Source: Puniceicoccales bacterium (GTDB lineage: Bacteria; Verrucomicrobiota; Verrucomicrobiia; Opitutales; LL51). From it: a stretch of DNA of 11,515 nucleotides. The notes beneath the pieces were generated by a model that searched no databases, was not told where the DNA came from, and saw nothing but the letters and a program-made list of their open reading frames with translations. Below are positions 1 to 6,537 of this stretch, in pieces (the first letter of the stretch is position 1; each line of letters starts with the position of its first letter). The stretch is taken from assembly GCA_031259665.1 (NCBI GenBank), contig JAIRLD010000116.1, positions 1 through 11,515 of the forward strand, given 5' to 3'. The position numbers and the translations under genes were made by a program.

Positions 1-944
1 AAGACATGAAAAGCATCCGCCTCATCTAATCCCGCACCTCCGTCCATTTCTGGTTCCTGAAGACGACCCAAAATCACCTGGAAAATATCTTGAATTCTTG
101 TAATGCTTCTTCCGAAACCATGGAACATATCTCTGTGGATGGTAATTTCCCTTTCGCCTATCATTAATTTTAGGATACCGCGGGGAATATCTACCCTAAA
201 CATCGCTGCTCCTTTATAAATCCTCGATTGGTTAACGATGACTTCCGAATCATCTTCAAATCCTTCACCAAATTGATCACGTTCAGCGATACTTTCTAAA
301 TCCATTTCAAATCCTTCGCCAAATTGATCACGTTCAGTGATACTTTCTAAATCCATTTCAAATTCTTCACCAAATTGATCAAAAATTTCCGTAAATCTCA
401 CAACATCGTCTGCAGCCATAGCAACTTGACAAAGATCCGGATAGGGATTCGTAAAAAGATCGGTTAAAGAATGAACCCTATGAATAGCAACTTCCGGAAT
501 ATCTACCACTAAAACAGGTACGTTTACCAAGAACTGATCGCATAAACAATGGGCTATGAGTTCGATGCGAGTTGCGTCGTTAGTCGGAATCCCACATTGT
601 TCGCATAAAATGTCTACTAAGCCCCTTTCTTCCGTTGCCTGATTCCGAAAAACACCGGTTACCGATTTCGCAAAATCCAGTTTACTAATATCGCCACGCT
701 CATATAATCGCTTCATCACCTCAAAATGCGTTTCCGGCTCTATACCTTGATGCTCGGCTAATATGCTCAAAATACCGGGATCGTCAGCAACGGATATTCG
801 TCTCGACTGTCTCTCGTTCTGGGAATTTCCCGTGTCCCGAGTAAACCATCTCCACGGTAAAAATCGTGCTGCAGCTGCGCAATTTGTCACATCCAATAGA
901 GAAAAAAATAAACTTACTCCAATTGTTTTCGTAAGTGTTTCCAT
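1..944 (-). CDS. Hypothetical exported protein, paralogue of the neighbour; 3' end beyond window
   Basis: Open from an ATG at 944 to the left edge (314 codons visible, no stop). I do not recognise the family. Residues 1-26 look like a Sec signal peptide: a Lys-containing start (METLTKTIGV), a hydrophobic stretch, then Ala-rich NCAAAA. The protein is a diverged paralogue of the next gene: the two starts match (METLTKTI / MEKITKTI), as do YERGDIS..DF / YNKGKIS..DF near residue 81 and NVPVL near 141, followed by a similar segment ending in FTEIFDQF / FETFV. Residues ~189-233 hold a 17-residue repeat (DQFGEGFEMDLESIAER type) in about 2.7 copies, very acidic and absent from the paralogue. The last visible part (LKLMIGEREITIH...) again parallels the neighbour. 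No clear Shine-Dalgarno precedes the ATG. Real gene very likely; function unknown; export is inferred from the N-terminus. Confidence 0.8.
   Translation of the reverse strand, partial: METLTKTIGVSLFFSLLDVTNCAAAARFLPWRWFTRDTGNSQNERQSRRISVADDPGILSILAEHQGIEPETHFEVMKRLYERGDISKLDFAKSVTGVFRNQATEERGLVDILCEQCGIPTNDATRIELIAHCLCDQFLVNVPVLVVDIPEVAIHRVHSLTDLFTNPYPDLCQVAMAADDVVRFTEIFDQFGEEFEMDLESITERDQFGEGFEMDLESIAERDQFGEGFEDDSEVIVNQSRIYKGAAMFRVDIPRGILKLMIGEREITIHRDMFHGFGRSITRIQDIFQVILGRLQEPEMDGGAGLDEADAFHV
255..380. repeat. In-frame 51-bp tandem repeat inside the secreted-protein gene
   Basis: The motif TTCAAAT[CT]CTTC[AG]CCAAATTGATC recurs at 255, 306 and 357, a period of exactly 51 bp. The first two units are nearly identical over their whole length; the third is cut after GATC. 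On the minus strand each unit encodes 17 residues (DQFGE[EG]FEMDLESI[TA]ER), so copy number can change without a frameshift. The nearly unchanged DNA implies recent expansion. Confidence 0.9.
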
Positions 945-1019
945 AATTATATATATATTATTTATCTTTCACGTTACTGCAAACATGAAATTTCAATTAA
1001 TTCATTTAATTTATTACAC
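945..1019 (-). promoter_or_regulatory. Conserved AT-rich upstream block of the left paralogue
   Basis: Read on the minus strand, this stretch aligns with the block in front of the neighbouring paralogue (2301-2371). Shared pieces are AATAAATTAAA, then a TTTGCA[AG]TA[AG]C[AG]T[AG]AAA core and ATAAAT, ending directly at AATTATGGA. The TTGCAG is a possible -35; a convincing -10 cannot be fixed. Conservation outside the coding region suggests promoter function or a duplication that included the promoter. Confidence 0.55.
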
Positions 1020-1049
1020 AAATAATATTTTAAATTCGAATACGACTTT

Positions 1050-2300
1050 TCAGTGGGTACTCGCCGGATCACAGCCACCGTAAAAGATTACCTTTCGAGG
1101 GGGATTGTCCCGAAGTGGAGAGCGCCATTGAAATTGCCCATTGCTTTGGTCTAGTATGGATGTAACAGAATAATTCTCCCGAATTTCTGCATCCTCTGGG
1201 AATTCAAATCGGCATCCGGATGTTACTAATTGCATTCCCAGTCTCCCTAGCTTGTATATTCCTGGCATTGCTGTCGATTCCGTTTTTGATTGTAGCTGCC
1301 ATTGACCCGATTCCTCTCCAAATCTCATCACACACGGAGGACAGCTTTGTAAAGAATTTCTCAAAACATCAACTGGAGTTCCAACCGGTAAATCCGTTAG
1401 AACGCCAAGCGAATTACCTGTCCCTCCAGCCACAGGCAATGCAACCAGATGTTGAGCATCGACCTGTCCACTTTGCCCACGATAGCCCAATAAAAATTGT
1501 TTCATTATAGCCAATGCAATTTCGAAGCGAAATTCGCTTTGCGCTAGAATAGCCACGTAAATTTCACGAATTGTTGCCTCTTTTTGATTTGGGTCGCAAA
1601 TCTCTAGGTGTTTTACCTCAGGAGGCAAAAGCGCCTGATTCCCACACAAGATCACTTCTTTGCTTCCAATTTCAAGTACGGCCGGAAATCGATTCAGATC
1701 ACTGAAAATTGAGTCGAGTAATCTCGCCTGAGATTTAAGCGTTTCGTTGCTAGAATTCTGATGTCTCGCAACAAATGTTTCGAATGCTTGCGCTATTTGT
1801 CTTAGATCTTTGGCCCTCATGACACGTTGGACAAAGTCATAACTAAGATTGTGCGTTGGACAATTTTTCACCAATTGCATGTCCTCGTCTCTGATCCAGA
1901 ATGCTAAAACGGGAACATTCCTTAATTCTGGACTTGTAAGACAAGCCCGTAAAAGTTTATTATACTCTTCGCCTCCAGGTGAAATGAGAAATTTAATACT
2001 CAACGCCCCAATAAAGCCTAATTCCTCTAACGTTTCACGTTCGAACCCACTAACTACTCTTCCTTCATCGTCCGCTATCAGCGCTTTTATAAAATCATCT
2101 AAGCTGATTTTACCTTTATTGTATAAATCTTTAATTTTTTTCGGACTTAACCTTTTAAGCTCCGGAATAGTCCATATATGAAAATAATCGACTGCAAGCT
2201 CCCAGAAATTACGAAGTAGTCCTGACGCAGCCACGTAATTTGTCATTCCCGATAGGGAACACAATGAACCAACTAGAATTGTTTTTGTAATCTTTTCCAT
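1050..2300 (-). CDS. Hypothetical exported protein, 416 aa, second member of tandem paralogue pair
   Basis: I do not recognise this protein. Residues 1-26 form a likely Sec signal peptide (MEKITKTILVGSLCSLSG, then VAASG), with nothing obviously membrane-spanning after it, so periplasmic, surface or secreted location is inferred. The middle is helical-looking; residues ~43-70 (IPELKRLSPKKIKDLYNKGK) and ~128-176 (NVPVLAFWIRD...) align with the left neighbour. The C-terminal third, from about residue 290, begins with a Gly-rich stretch (AGGTGNSLG) and holds scattered cysteines (CPPC near 320, further Cys near the end), which could form disulfides after export. The start at 2300 is supported because both coding sequence and upstream DNA align with the paralogue from this ATG. 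The gap to the left gene is only 105 nt, yet each copy has its own upstream block, so they may be transcribed separately. No Shine-Dalgarno is visible. Confidence 0.85.
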   Translation of the reverse strand: MEKITKTILVGSLCSLSGMTNYVAASGLLRNFWELAVDYFHIWTIPELKRLSPKKIKDLYNKGKISLDDFIKALIADDEGRVVSGFERETLEELGFIGALSIKFLISPGGEEYNKLLRACLTSPELRNVPVLAFWIRDEDMQLVKNCPTHNLSYDFVQRVMRAKDLRQIAQAFETFVARHQNSSNETLKSQARLLDSIFSDLNRFPAVLEIGSKEVILCGNQALLPPEVKHLEICDPNQKEATIREIYVAILAQSEFRFEIALAIMKQFLLGYRGQSGQVDAQHLVALPVAGGTGNSLGVLTDLPVGTPVDVLRNSLQSCPPCVMRFGEESGQWQLQSKTESTAMPGIYKLGRLGMQLVTSGCRFEFPEDAEIRENYSVTSILDQSNGQFQWRSPLRDNPPRKVIFYGGCDPASTH

Positions 2301-2371
2301 AATTTCTTATGCATCATTTATTTTTTATGCTATTGCAAGCACAAAATTTAATTTTTTTTAATTTATTGCAT
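2301..2371 (-). promoter_or_regulatory. Conserved AT-rich upstream block of the 416-aa gene
   Basis: This is the counterpart of 945-1019. It contains TGCAATAAATTAAA, a run of A, then GCTTGCAATAGCATAAA and ATAAAT before AAATTATGGA. The TTGCAA at 2333-2338 could be a -35 element; the -10 is not obvious. The remaining gap up to 2548 is AT-rich and shows no gene and no clear terminator for the upstream synthetase. Confidence 0.5.
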
Positions 2372-2548
2372 TGGGGCATTATATATTTTTTGTAAAATAA
2401 AGTATTTCTTATTTCCCAATCACTCTTTCACTGGGGTATCGAAGTACACCCATTAGAACAAATATACATTCTAAATGTTTTTTTTGCAAGGACAAAAGAA
2501 ACTAGTTATTATCTTATCGCAATGGATAAACCATCTTCGAAGGAAATT

Positions 2549-4057
2549 TCATAGGCAATAGTCGGCGAGAAATGCAATTATTTCGCTTTCCGTTAGCCGT
2601 TTCTGTTCCATGCTATCGCGGTCCCGAAGCGTAAATGTTCCATTTTCAAGCGATTCGAAATCCACCGTAATACAATAGGGAGTACCGATCTCATCCGCAC
2701 GGCGGTAGCGACGCCCAATTGCCCCACTTTCGTCGTACTGCACCAAATGCGTTCCCGATAATTTTTGATATAAATCTTTCGCTAAATTAACCAATTCGAG
2801 ACGATTTTTAACCAACGGCAATACCGCCGCTTTCACAGGCGCAACCCGTGGATGTAATCCTAACACCACGCGTATTTCACCCTCAACCTGCTCCTCGCGG
2901 TATGCCGAACATAAAACCGCTAAAAATAAACGATCTACGCCAATCGCCGGTTCGATAACATGCGGCAAATAGCTGCGATTTTGCTGTTCGTCGAAATACT
3001 CTAAATTTTTTCCGCTCGCATTTTGGTGCTGCGTTAAATCGAAATTTCCACGCGCTGCGATCCCTTCCAACTCCTGTATGCCAAAAGGATAATGGAACGT
3101 AATATCCGTACACGCCCGGGAATAGTGGGACAACTTTTCCGGACGATGCACATTTAATCCCAACAAATCTCCCCTTAGTCCAATACTTCTTAACCACTCG
3201 AAGCGCGTATTAACCCAGTATTGATACCATTCCTGCCAATTCGCATCCTCCTGAATGAAAAACTCCATCTCCATCTGCTCGAACTCCCGGGAGCGAAAAA
3301 TAAAATTCCTCGGCGTAATTTCGTTGCGAAAGGAACGCCCCATCTGCGCAATTCCAAAGGGTAACTTGACGCGATATGTATTTAAAATGTTTTTAAAATT
3401 AACAAACATTCCCTGAGCCGTCTCCGGACGTAGGTAGGCCACTGAAGAATCATCGACAACCGCTCCCAAATGGGTCTGAAACATCAAATTAAAAGCCCGT
3501 GGTGCAGTCAGCGATCCCGGCTTTCCCGTTGCCGGAGACGGAATTAATGCGTACTCTTCCGGACTAGCCTCCGTGTATGGCTGCAAAATTATTTCCTCCA
3601 ATATTCCCTGTTTCGCCAATTTCCGCTTCAAATTCTCCGCCTGTTTTTCCGCCTCGAACTGCATCCCCTCATCTTCCAAAACCGATACATAACCAATGAC
3701 TTCTCCACCAATGATTACTTTGGCAAAATACAGCTGATCGGCACGGTAGCGCATTTTGGAAATTTTACAATCTACCAGCGGATCGGAAAAGCCGTCCACA
3801 TGTCCCGACGCCTTCCAAACATCGGAATGCATAATGATCGAACAATCGAGGCCAACGATATCGCCCCGCCGATGAACCATGTCCCGCCACCAAATGTCTT
3901 TTATATTTTTTTTAATCTCGATACCCAATGGACCATAGTCGAAACATCCCGCTACACCGTTGTAAATCTCCGAGGATTGAAAAATAATCCCACGTCGCTT
4001 GCATAAACCAATAATCTGATCCATCCCAAACTTCCGATGTTCTGTAATCTCCGCCAT
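2549..4057 (-). CDS. glyQS: Glycyl-tRNA synthetase, single-chain (alpha2) class II type
   Basis: This cytoplasmic enzyme charges tRNA-Gly with glycine using ATP. At 502 aa it has the size of the single-chain bacterial/archaeal-eukaryotic type, not the two-subunit alpha/beta enzyme. The N-terminus (CKRRGIIFQSSEIYNGV...DYGPLGIEIKKNI, residues 19-52) carries motif 1; ASGHVDGFSDPLVDCK (83-98) precedes a family-variable insert (~105-180) rich in Glu and Lys; YLRPETAQGMFVNFKN (208-223) and GRSFRNEITPR with FRSREFEQMEMEFF (240-267) form motif 2; IGVDRLFLAVL (372-382) is motif 3, with the conserved Arg at 376. Residues ~396-490 are the anticodon-binding domain (GLHPRVAPVKAAVLPL...IGRRYRRADEIGTPYCITVDF). 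All key motifs are intact. It is separated by 222 nt from the preceding gene; no T-box or other riboswitch is visible in that leader. The symbol glyS is also used for this type. Confidence 0.95.
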   Translation of the reverse strand: MAEITEHRKFGMDQIIGLCKRRGIIFQSSEIYNGVAGCFDYGPLGIEIKKNIKDIWWRDMVHRRGDIVGLDCSIIMHSDVWKASGHVDGFSDPLVDCKISKMRYRADQLYFAKVIIGGEVIGYVSVLEDEGMQFEAEKQAENLKRKLAKQGILEEIILQPYTEASPEEYALIPSPATGKPGSLTAPRAFNLMFQTHLGAVVDDSSVAYLRPETAQGMFVNFKNILNTYRVKLPFGIAQMGRSFRNEITPRNFIFRSREFEQMEMEFFIQEDANWQEWYQYWVNTRFEWLRSIGLRGDLLGLNVHRPEKLSHYSRACTDITFHYPFGIQELEGIAARGNFDLTQHQNASGKNLEYFDEQQNRSYLPHVIEPAIGVDRLFLAVLCSAYREEQVEGEIRVVLGLHPRVAPVKAAVLPLVKNRLELVNLAKDLYQKLSGTHLVQYDESGAIGRRYRRADEIGTPYCITVDFESLENGTFTLRDRDSMEQKRLTESEIIAFLADYCL

Positions 4058-4279
4058 ATGCTTAATGTTTAGAAAATTTTAACGTCACCTTAAGATATTT
4101 TTAACCTAATCATTACTCCATTTCCATAAATTGAAAAATAATTCCCTCGCATTTTACGTAACCCGATAACTCAACTCCCCCAATTACTCAGTAACCTACA
4201 ATCACTGTCGTATATTTTAGTAGTTAAAAAACTTAGGAAACATAAATTCATTAAATTACATATTTATAACGGACAACCG

Positions 4280-4564
4280 CTACCCTTCAACCGAAGTCCG
4301 CGATAGCCAACCCTTCTGATGAATCGTATTTCTAATGCCAATAACCGCCGTATATAAATATACCGCATATAAAATACATTGCTGACGCTCCCCAATGCGA
4401 AAATTATGCCACACCAAAACCCCATTTGTCAATAGCCATAACGCATAACTTAACTTCAAACGCATCGTCGCATTGTAATACGATCCCAACAACGCAATAA
4501 CCATCACAATCCATAGAATAATCTGTGTCACACTTTCAGGAAACCAATTCATACTGTCGCTCAT
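4280..4564 (-). CDS. Small three-helix membrane protein, short PnuC-like (possible nicotinamide riboside transporter)
   Basis: A 94-aa integral membrane protein with three predicted helices: ~11-33 (VTQIILWIVMVIALLGSYYN), ~36-55 (LKLSYALWLLTNGVLVWHNF) and ~60-80 (QQCILYAVYLYTAVIGIRN). The pattern LLGSYYNA...YALWLLTN...W...G...Q..LY..Y....G is what I remember from short single-domain proteins annotated as PnuC-type nicotinamide mononucleotide/riboside transporters, which would have to assemble as oligomers, since a classical PnuC is over twice as long. The assignment rests on pattern memory and on the neighbour, a NadR-like kinase whose 3' end it overlaps by 29 nt. That arrangement points to translational coupling; no strong Shine-Dalgarno is seen. 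Met-5 (ATG at 4552) is an alternative start. SemiSWEET-like or an unrelated small membrane protein remain possible. Confidence 0.55.
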   Translation of the reverse strand: MSDSMNWFPESVTQIILWIVMVIALLGSYYNATMRLKLSYALWLLTNGVLVWHNFRIGERQQCILYAVYLYTAVIGIRNTIHQKGWLSRTSVEG

Positions 4565-5132
4565 AATCTAAATAAATTTTACCACCATCTCCTACCCGTA
4601 TCTTCCCCTCCAACATATCACCATAGGCCAATACGCGTACCCGGTCGCCAAAATTTTCCATCAGTAGTCGCTCAAATAAATACTCCACTCTCCGCGCAAA
4701 TTCGATGTCCGTATCCCGTACACCATCCACCTGTAATGCACCATTTCCTTCGCCCTTTACAAAAATAATGTCGTCGTAGGTGCCCGTCCAAACCTTAAAT
4801 GCCTCCCGTAACCCTACCTCAACCGAAGAAATCTCCTCCCGACGCGTCGCCTCCGAATAAACAAAAGAATCCAGTACTCCACGGTCCAACACCAAATATT
4901 GATAACCATGAGCAATCGCTTCCAATTCCTTAACCGCCTGCTTCAACGCAATGTAAAGCGTCGAATCTACCGTCTGCCCCTGATTAATCGGAAATGGTGA
5001 CTCCCGTGCCGTCTCACTCAAAACAATCGCATTATAACCACTTTTCTTCAACTCCGAACAAATGCGGTGAGATAATGTCGACTTTCCACACCCATGGGTC
5101 CCCGTAATCAAATATCGATGCACTCGTGCCAT
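4536..5132 (-). CDS. AAA_28-type P-loop ATPase/kinase, NadR-like (putative ribosylnicotinamide kinase)
   Basis: A 198-aa cytoplasmic P-loop protein. Walker A is GTHGCGKST (residues 11-19). SETARE (39-44) is the E-x-aR segment typical of the NadR kinase/AAA_28 group; YLVLDRGVLDSFVY (79-92) holds the Walker B/DR motif; DGVRDTDIEFARRVEYLFERLL (136-157, abridged here as DGVRDTD...) is the lid-like C-terminal signature. In NadR this domain phosphorylates nicotinamide riboside to NMN; that substrate is inferred here. The chosen start (ATG 5132, MARVHRYLITG) places the P-loop at the usual position. A longer reading up to 5315 would only translate the GC-rich palindromic element. A TTG at 5162-5160 preceded by AAGAGG is a real alternative start adding ten residues. 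The gene overlaps the small membrane protein downstream, consistent with import followed by phosphorylation and trapping. Confidence 0.7.
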   Translation of the reverse strand: MARVHRYLITGTHGCGKSTLSHRICSELKKSGYNAIVLSETARESPFPINQGQTVDSTLYIALKQAVKELEAIAHGYQYLVLDRGVLDSFVYSEATRREEISSVEVGLREAFKVWTGTYDDIIFVKGEGNGALQVDGVRDTDIEFARRVEYLFERLLMENFGDRVRVLAYGDMLEGKIRVGDGGKIYLDYERQYELVS

Positions 5133-5194
5133 ATCACTGCCGAAGCTACCCTTATTTTTCAAAATGCAACCTCTTTTTGCAAAAAAGTTTGTTA

Positions 5195-5376
5195 TGGGGC
5201 TCCGACTGCCCAGAGGGCTCCGCCCTCTGGACTCCCGCAAGGAGTCCAGACTCCTTGACCTCCTTTGGCGGCCGAGCCTGGCGCATTTTGCGCCAGGCTC
5301 AGCCGCAAGGGTCAAGTTTTTTTCCCTTTAGTTAGGCGCCAACCCTATGCAAATTTTGCACAGGGTTGGCGCCTAA
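5195..5376. repeat. GC-rich composite palindromic element (REP/MITE-like)
   Basis: This block is far more GC-rich than its surroundings and is built almost wholly of inverted repeats. Arms: CCAGAGGGC 5210-5218 with GCCCTCTGG 5222-5230; TCTGGACTCC 5226-5235 with GGAGTCCAGA 5241-5250, which shares bases with the first and so excludes it; GAGCCTGGCGCA 5274-5285 with TGCGCCAGGCTC 5289-5300, inside outer arms CTTGACC 5254-5260 and GGTCAAG 5310-5316; and TTAGGCGCCAACCCT 5332-5346 with its exact complement 5362-5376. It lies between an ankyrin gene and a kinase gene on the minus strand. Such elements are usually dispersed in many copies; no second copy is present here. Confidence 0.8.
5254..5323 (+). 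terminator. Terminator-like hairpin with T-run, plus-strand sense
   Basis: Nested stem: CTTGACC/GGTCAAG outer arms, GCGGC 5268-5272 with GCCGC 5302-5306, and a 12-bp inner stem with a TTT loop (5274-5300), followed at once by seven T (5317-5323). This has the form of an intrinsic terminator read on the plus strand, but no plus-strand gene precedes it, so it may simply be part of the palindromic element, or block antisense transcription. Confidence 0.5.
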
Positions 5377-5394
5377 AAAATGCACATCTATTTT

Positions 5395-6354
5395 TTAGTT
5401 TTCGCCATCCTCGACTTCATCTTCGACTTCGTTTCCTATGATTATTTCTTCGTCCCCAGATTTATCTCTGATTTCTTCTCGAGCGTTGTGTTGGCAGAGC
5501 AATCGAATGATTTGGTTGTATATGTTTATACCCCTTTGATCATGGTTAACTTTGGCCCGTTTTAGGTTGGCAATAGCGCAAACCAATGGTGTCTCTCCGT
5601 TATTGTTTGGAATATTGACGTTGGCGCCTAGTTTAATGAGGTTTCTAACCAATTCAAAGCTCGGATATCGAAAGGATATAGCTCTAAGCAGTGCTGTATT
5701 CCCTTGATTATCCTGTATATCGGTGTTGGCATCGTGATTTATAAGTAGTTTTGGTATTTTAGAACAGCGATCTATCTCTGAGGAGGGATCAAAAGTTGGG
5801 TCCTGTTGCATAACAAATCTGTAATGTCGTTCGGTCAGTTCAGAAATGCGATCCACTAGGATCATCAGTGGGGTATGGCCGTCATTATTTTTGGCATTAG
5901 GATTAGCGCCCTTTTTCAATAATAGTTCTGCTATTTCGAATCGATTAAGATTGTCACTGTACATGGCTACGTGTAACGGCGTTACTCCGAAGGCATTTCC
6001 CCGGTTGACATCAGCTCCATTGTTAAGGAATATTCTTACCGCTTCTAAAATTCCAGAGGACACCGCGTAGTTCAATGGCGGTTCTCCTTTGCGTATTATT
6101 TCGCCCGATTCTGGATCGATAAAGAGTGTTACTTGATTGAGATCTCCGCCTTCTGCTAAAAGCCGTTCAATGAGCGCTTTATCTCCGAAAACCGCCGCCC
6201 GGAGCAGCTTATTCCCGGGCGTTTCTTCGGCCTGTTCTTCTTGGGGAATGACTCCAGCCTTTTTATCGGATTCATCGGATACTTCCATACCCAACAACCC
6301 ATTTCCCAGGCAAAAACATCCCAACATTACATTTTTTATTAGTTTTCTATCCAT
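5395..6354 (-). CDS. Ankyrin-repeat protein with N-terminal signal sequence, 319 aa
   Basis: Residues 1-23 (MDRKLIKNVMLGCFCLGNGL...) look like a short export signal; a linker rich in Glu and Ser follows. Ankyrin repeats fill ~47-300: NKLLRAAVFGDKALIERLL, EPPLNYAVSSGILEAVRIFL, GVTPLHVAMYSDNLNRFEIA, GHTPLMILVDR, GNTALLRAISFRYPSFELV and GETPLVCAIANLKRAKVN, each with the GADVN/GANPN-type turn. Repeats 1-2 and 4-5 are separated by longer loops than the standard 33-residue unit (near residues 75-90 and 165-200). The tail (DEEIIIGNEVEDEVEDGEN) is strongly acidic. Ankyrin arrays bind proteins; in intracellular bacteria such exported proteins are often effectors, but host delivery is only inferred. 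It has its own promoter and is followed by the palindromic element. It is not closely similar to the ankyrin gene at 9982. Confidence 0.85.
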   Translation of the reverse strand: MDRKLIKNVMLGCFCLGNGLLGMEVSDESDKKAGVIPQEEQAEETPGNKLLRAAVFGDKALIERLLAEGGDLNQVTLFIDPESGEIIRKGEPPLNYAVSSGILEAVRIFLNNGADVNRGNAFGVTPLHVAMYSDNLNRFEIAELLLKKGANPNAKNNDGHTPLMILVDRISELTERHYRFVMQQDPTFDPSSEIDRCSKIPKLLINHDANTDIQDNQGNTALLRAISFRYPSFELVRNLIKLGANVNIPNNNGETPLVCAIANLKRAKVNHDQRGINIYNQIIRLLCQHNAREEIRDKSGDEEIIIGNEVEDEVEDGEN

Positions 6355-6365
6355 ATCCGAGATGG

Positions 6366-6394
6366 GATATTTTCTATTTCCGAAAAAATGTCAA
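6366..6394 (-). promoter_or_regulatory. Sigma70-type promoter of the 319-aa ankyrin gene
   Basis: On the minus strand TTGACA (6394-6389) is followed after 17 nt by AATATC (6371-6366). The -35 is a perfect consensus; the -10 matches at key positions. Transcription would begin near 6359, only a few bases before the ATG at 6354, and no Shine-Dalgarno is visible, so the message may be almost leaderless. Otherwise the 183-nt gap (6355-6537) shows nothing recognisable. Confidence 0.6.
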
Positions 6395-6537
6395 ATGAAT
6401 TTATGGAAAAAATAAATCATGGGGGTATTTTTGATTTTTATTTCGCTTTAGTTAGCGGTTGAGAATTTTCAGTTTTATATTTGAACCTCATAGGCAACCC
6501 TTAATAGCTCAAAATACTTTTTCGCCAATAAGATTGC

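Noticed and set aside
255..380. CRISPR-like array
   Set aside because: The repeats are directly adjacent, with no unique spacers, and lie in frame inside a coding region.
763..1083. Plus-strand ORF of 106 codons
   Set aside because: It lies mostly antisense to the two secreted-protein genes and the AT-rich gap; low-complexity tail and no family signal.
2883..3197. Other-frame ORF within the synthetase gene
   Set aside because: It is on the same strand as a fully conserved GlyRS reading frame, so it is a shadow.
4058..4279. T-box or other riboswitch leader for the glycyl-tRNA synthetase
   Set aside because: There is no T-box consensus and no terminator/antiterminator pair; only short weak inverted repeats in AT-rich DNA.
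5133..5315. N-terminal extension of the kinase up to an ATG at 5315
   Set aside because: The extra 61 residues are only a translation of the GC-rich palindromes (Arg/Ser-rich, low complexity), and the P-loop is at the usual distance from ATG 5132.
5332..5376. Intrinsic terminator for the minus-strand ankyrin gene
   Set aside because: The 15-bp stem is strong, but on the minus strand it is followed by A-rich and not T-rich sequence; kept as part of the palindromic element.
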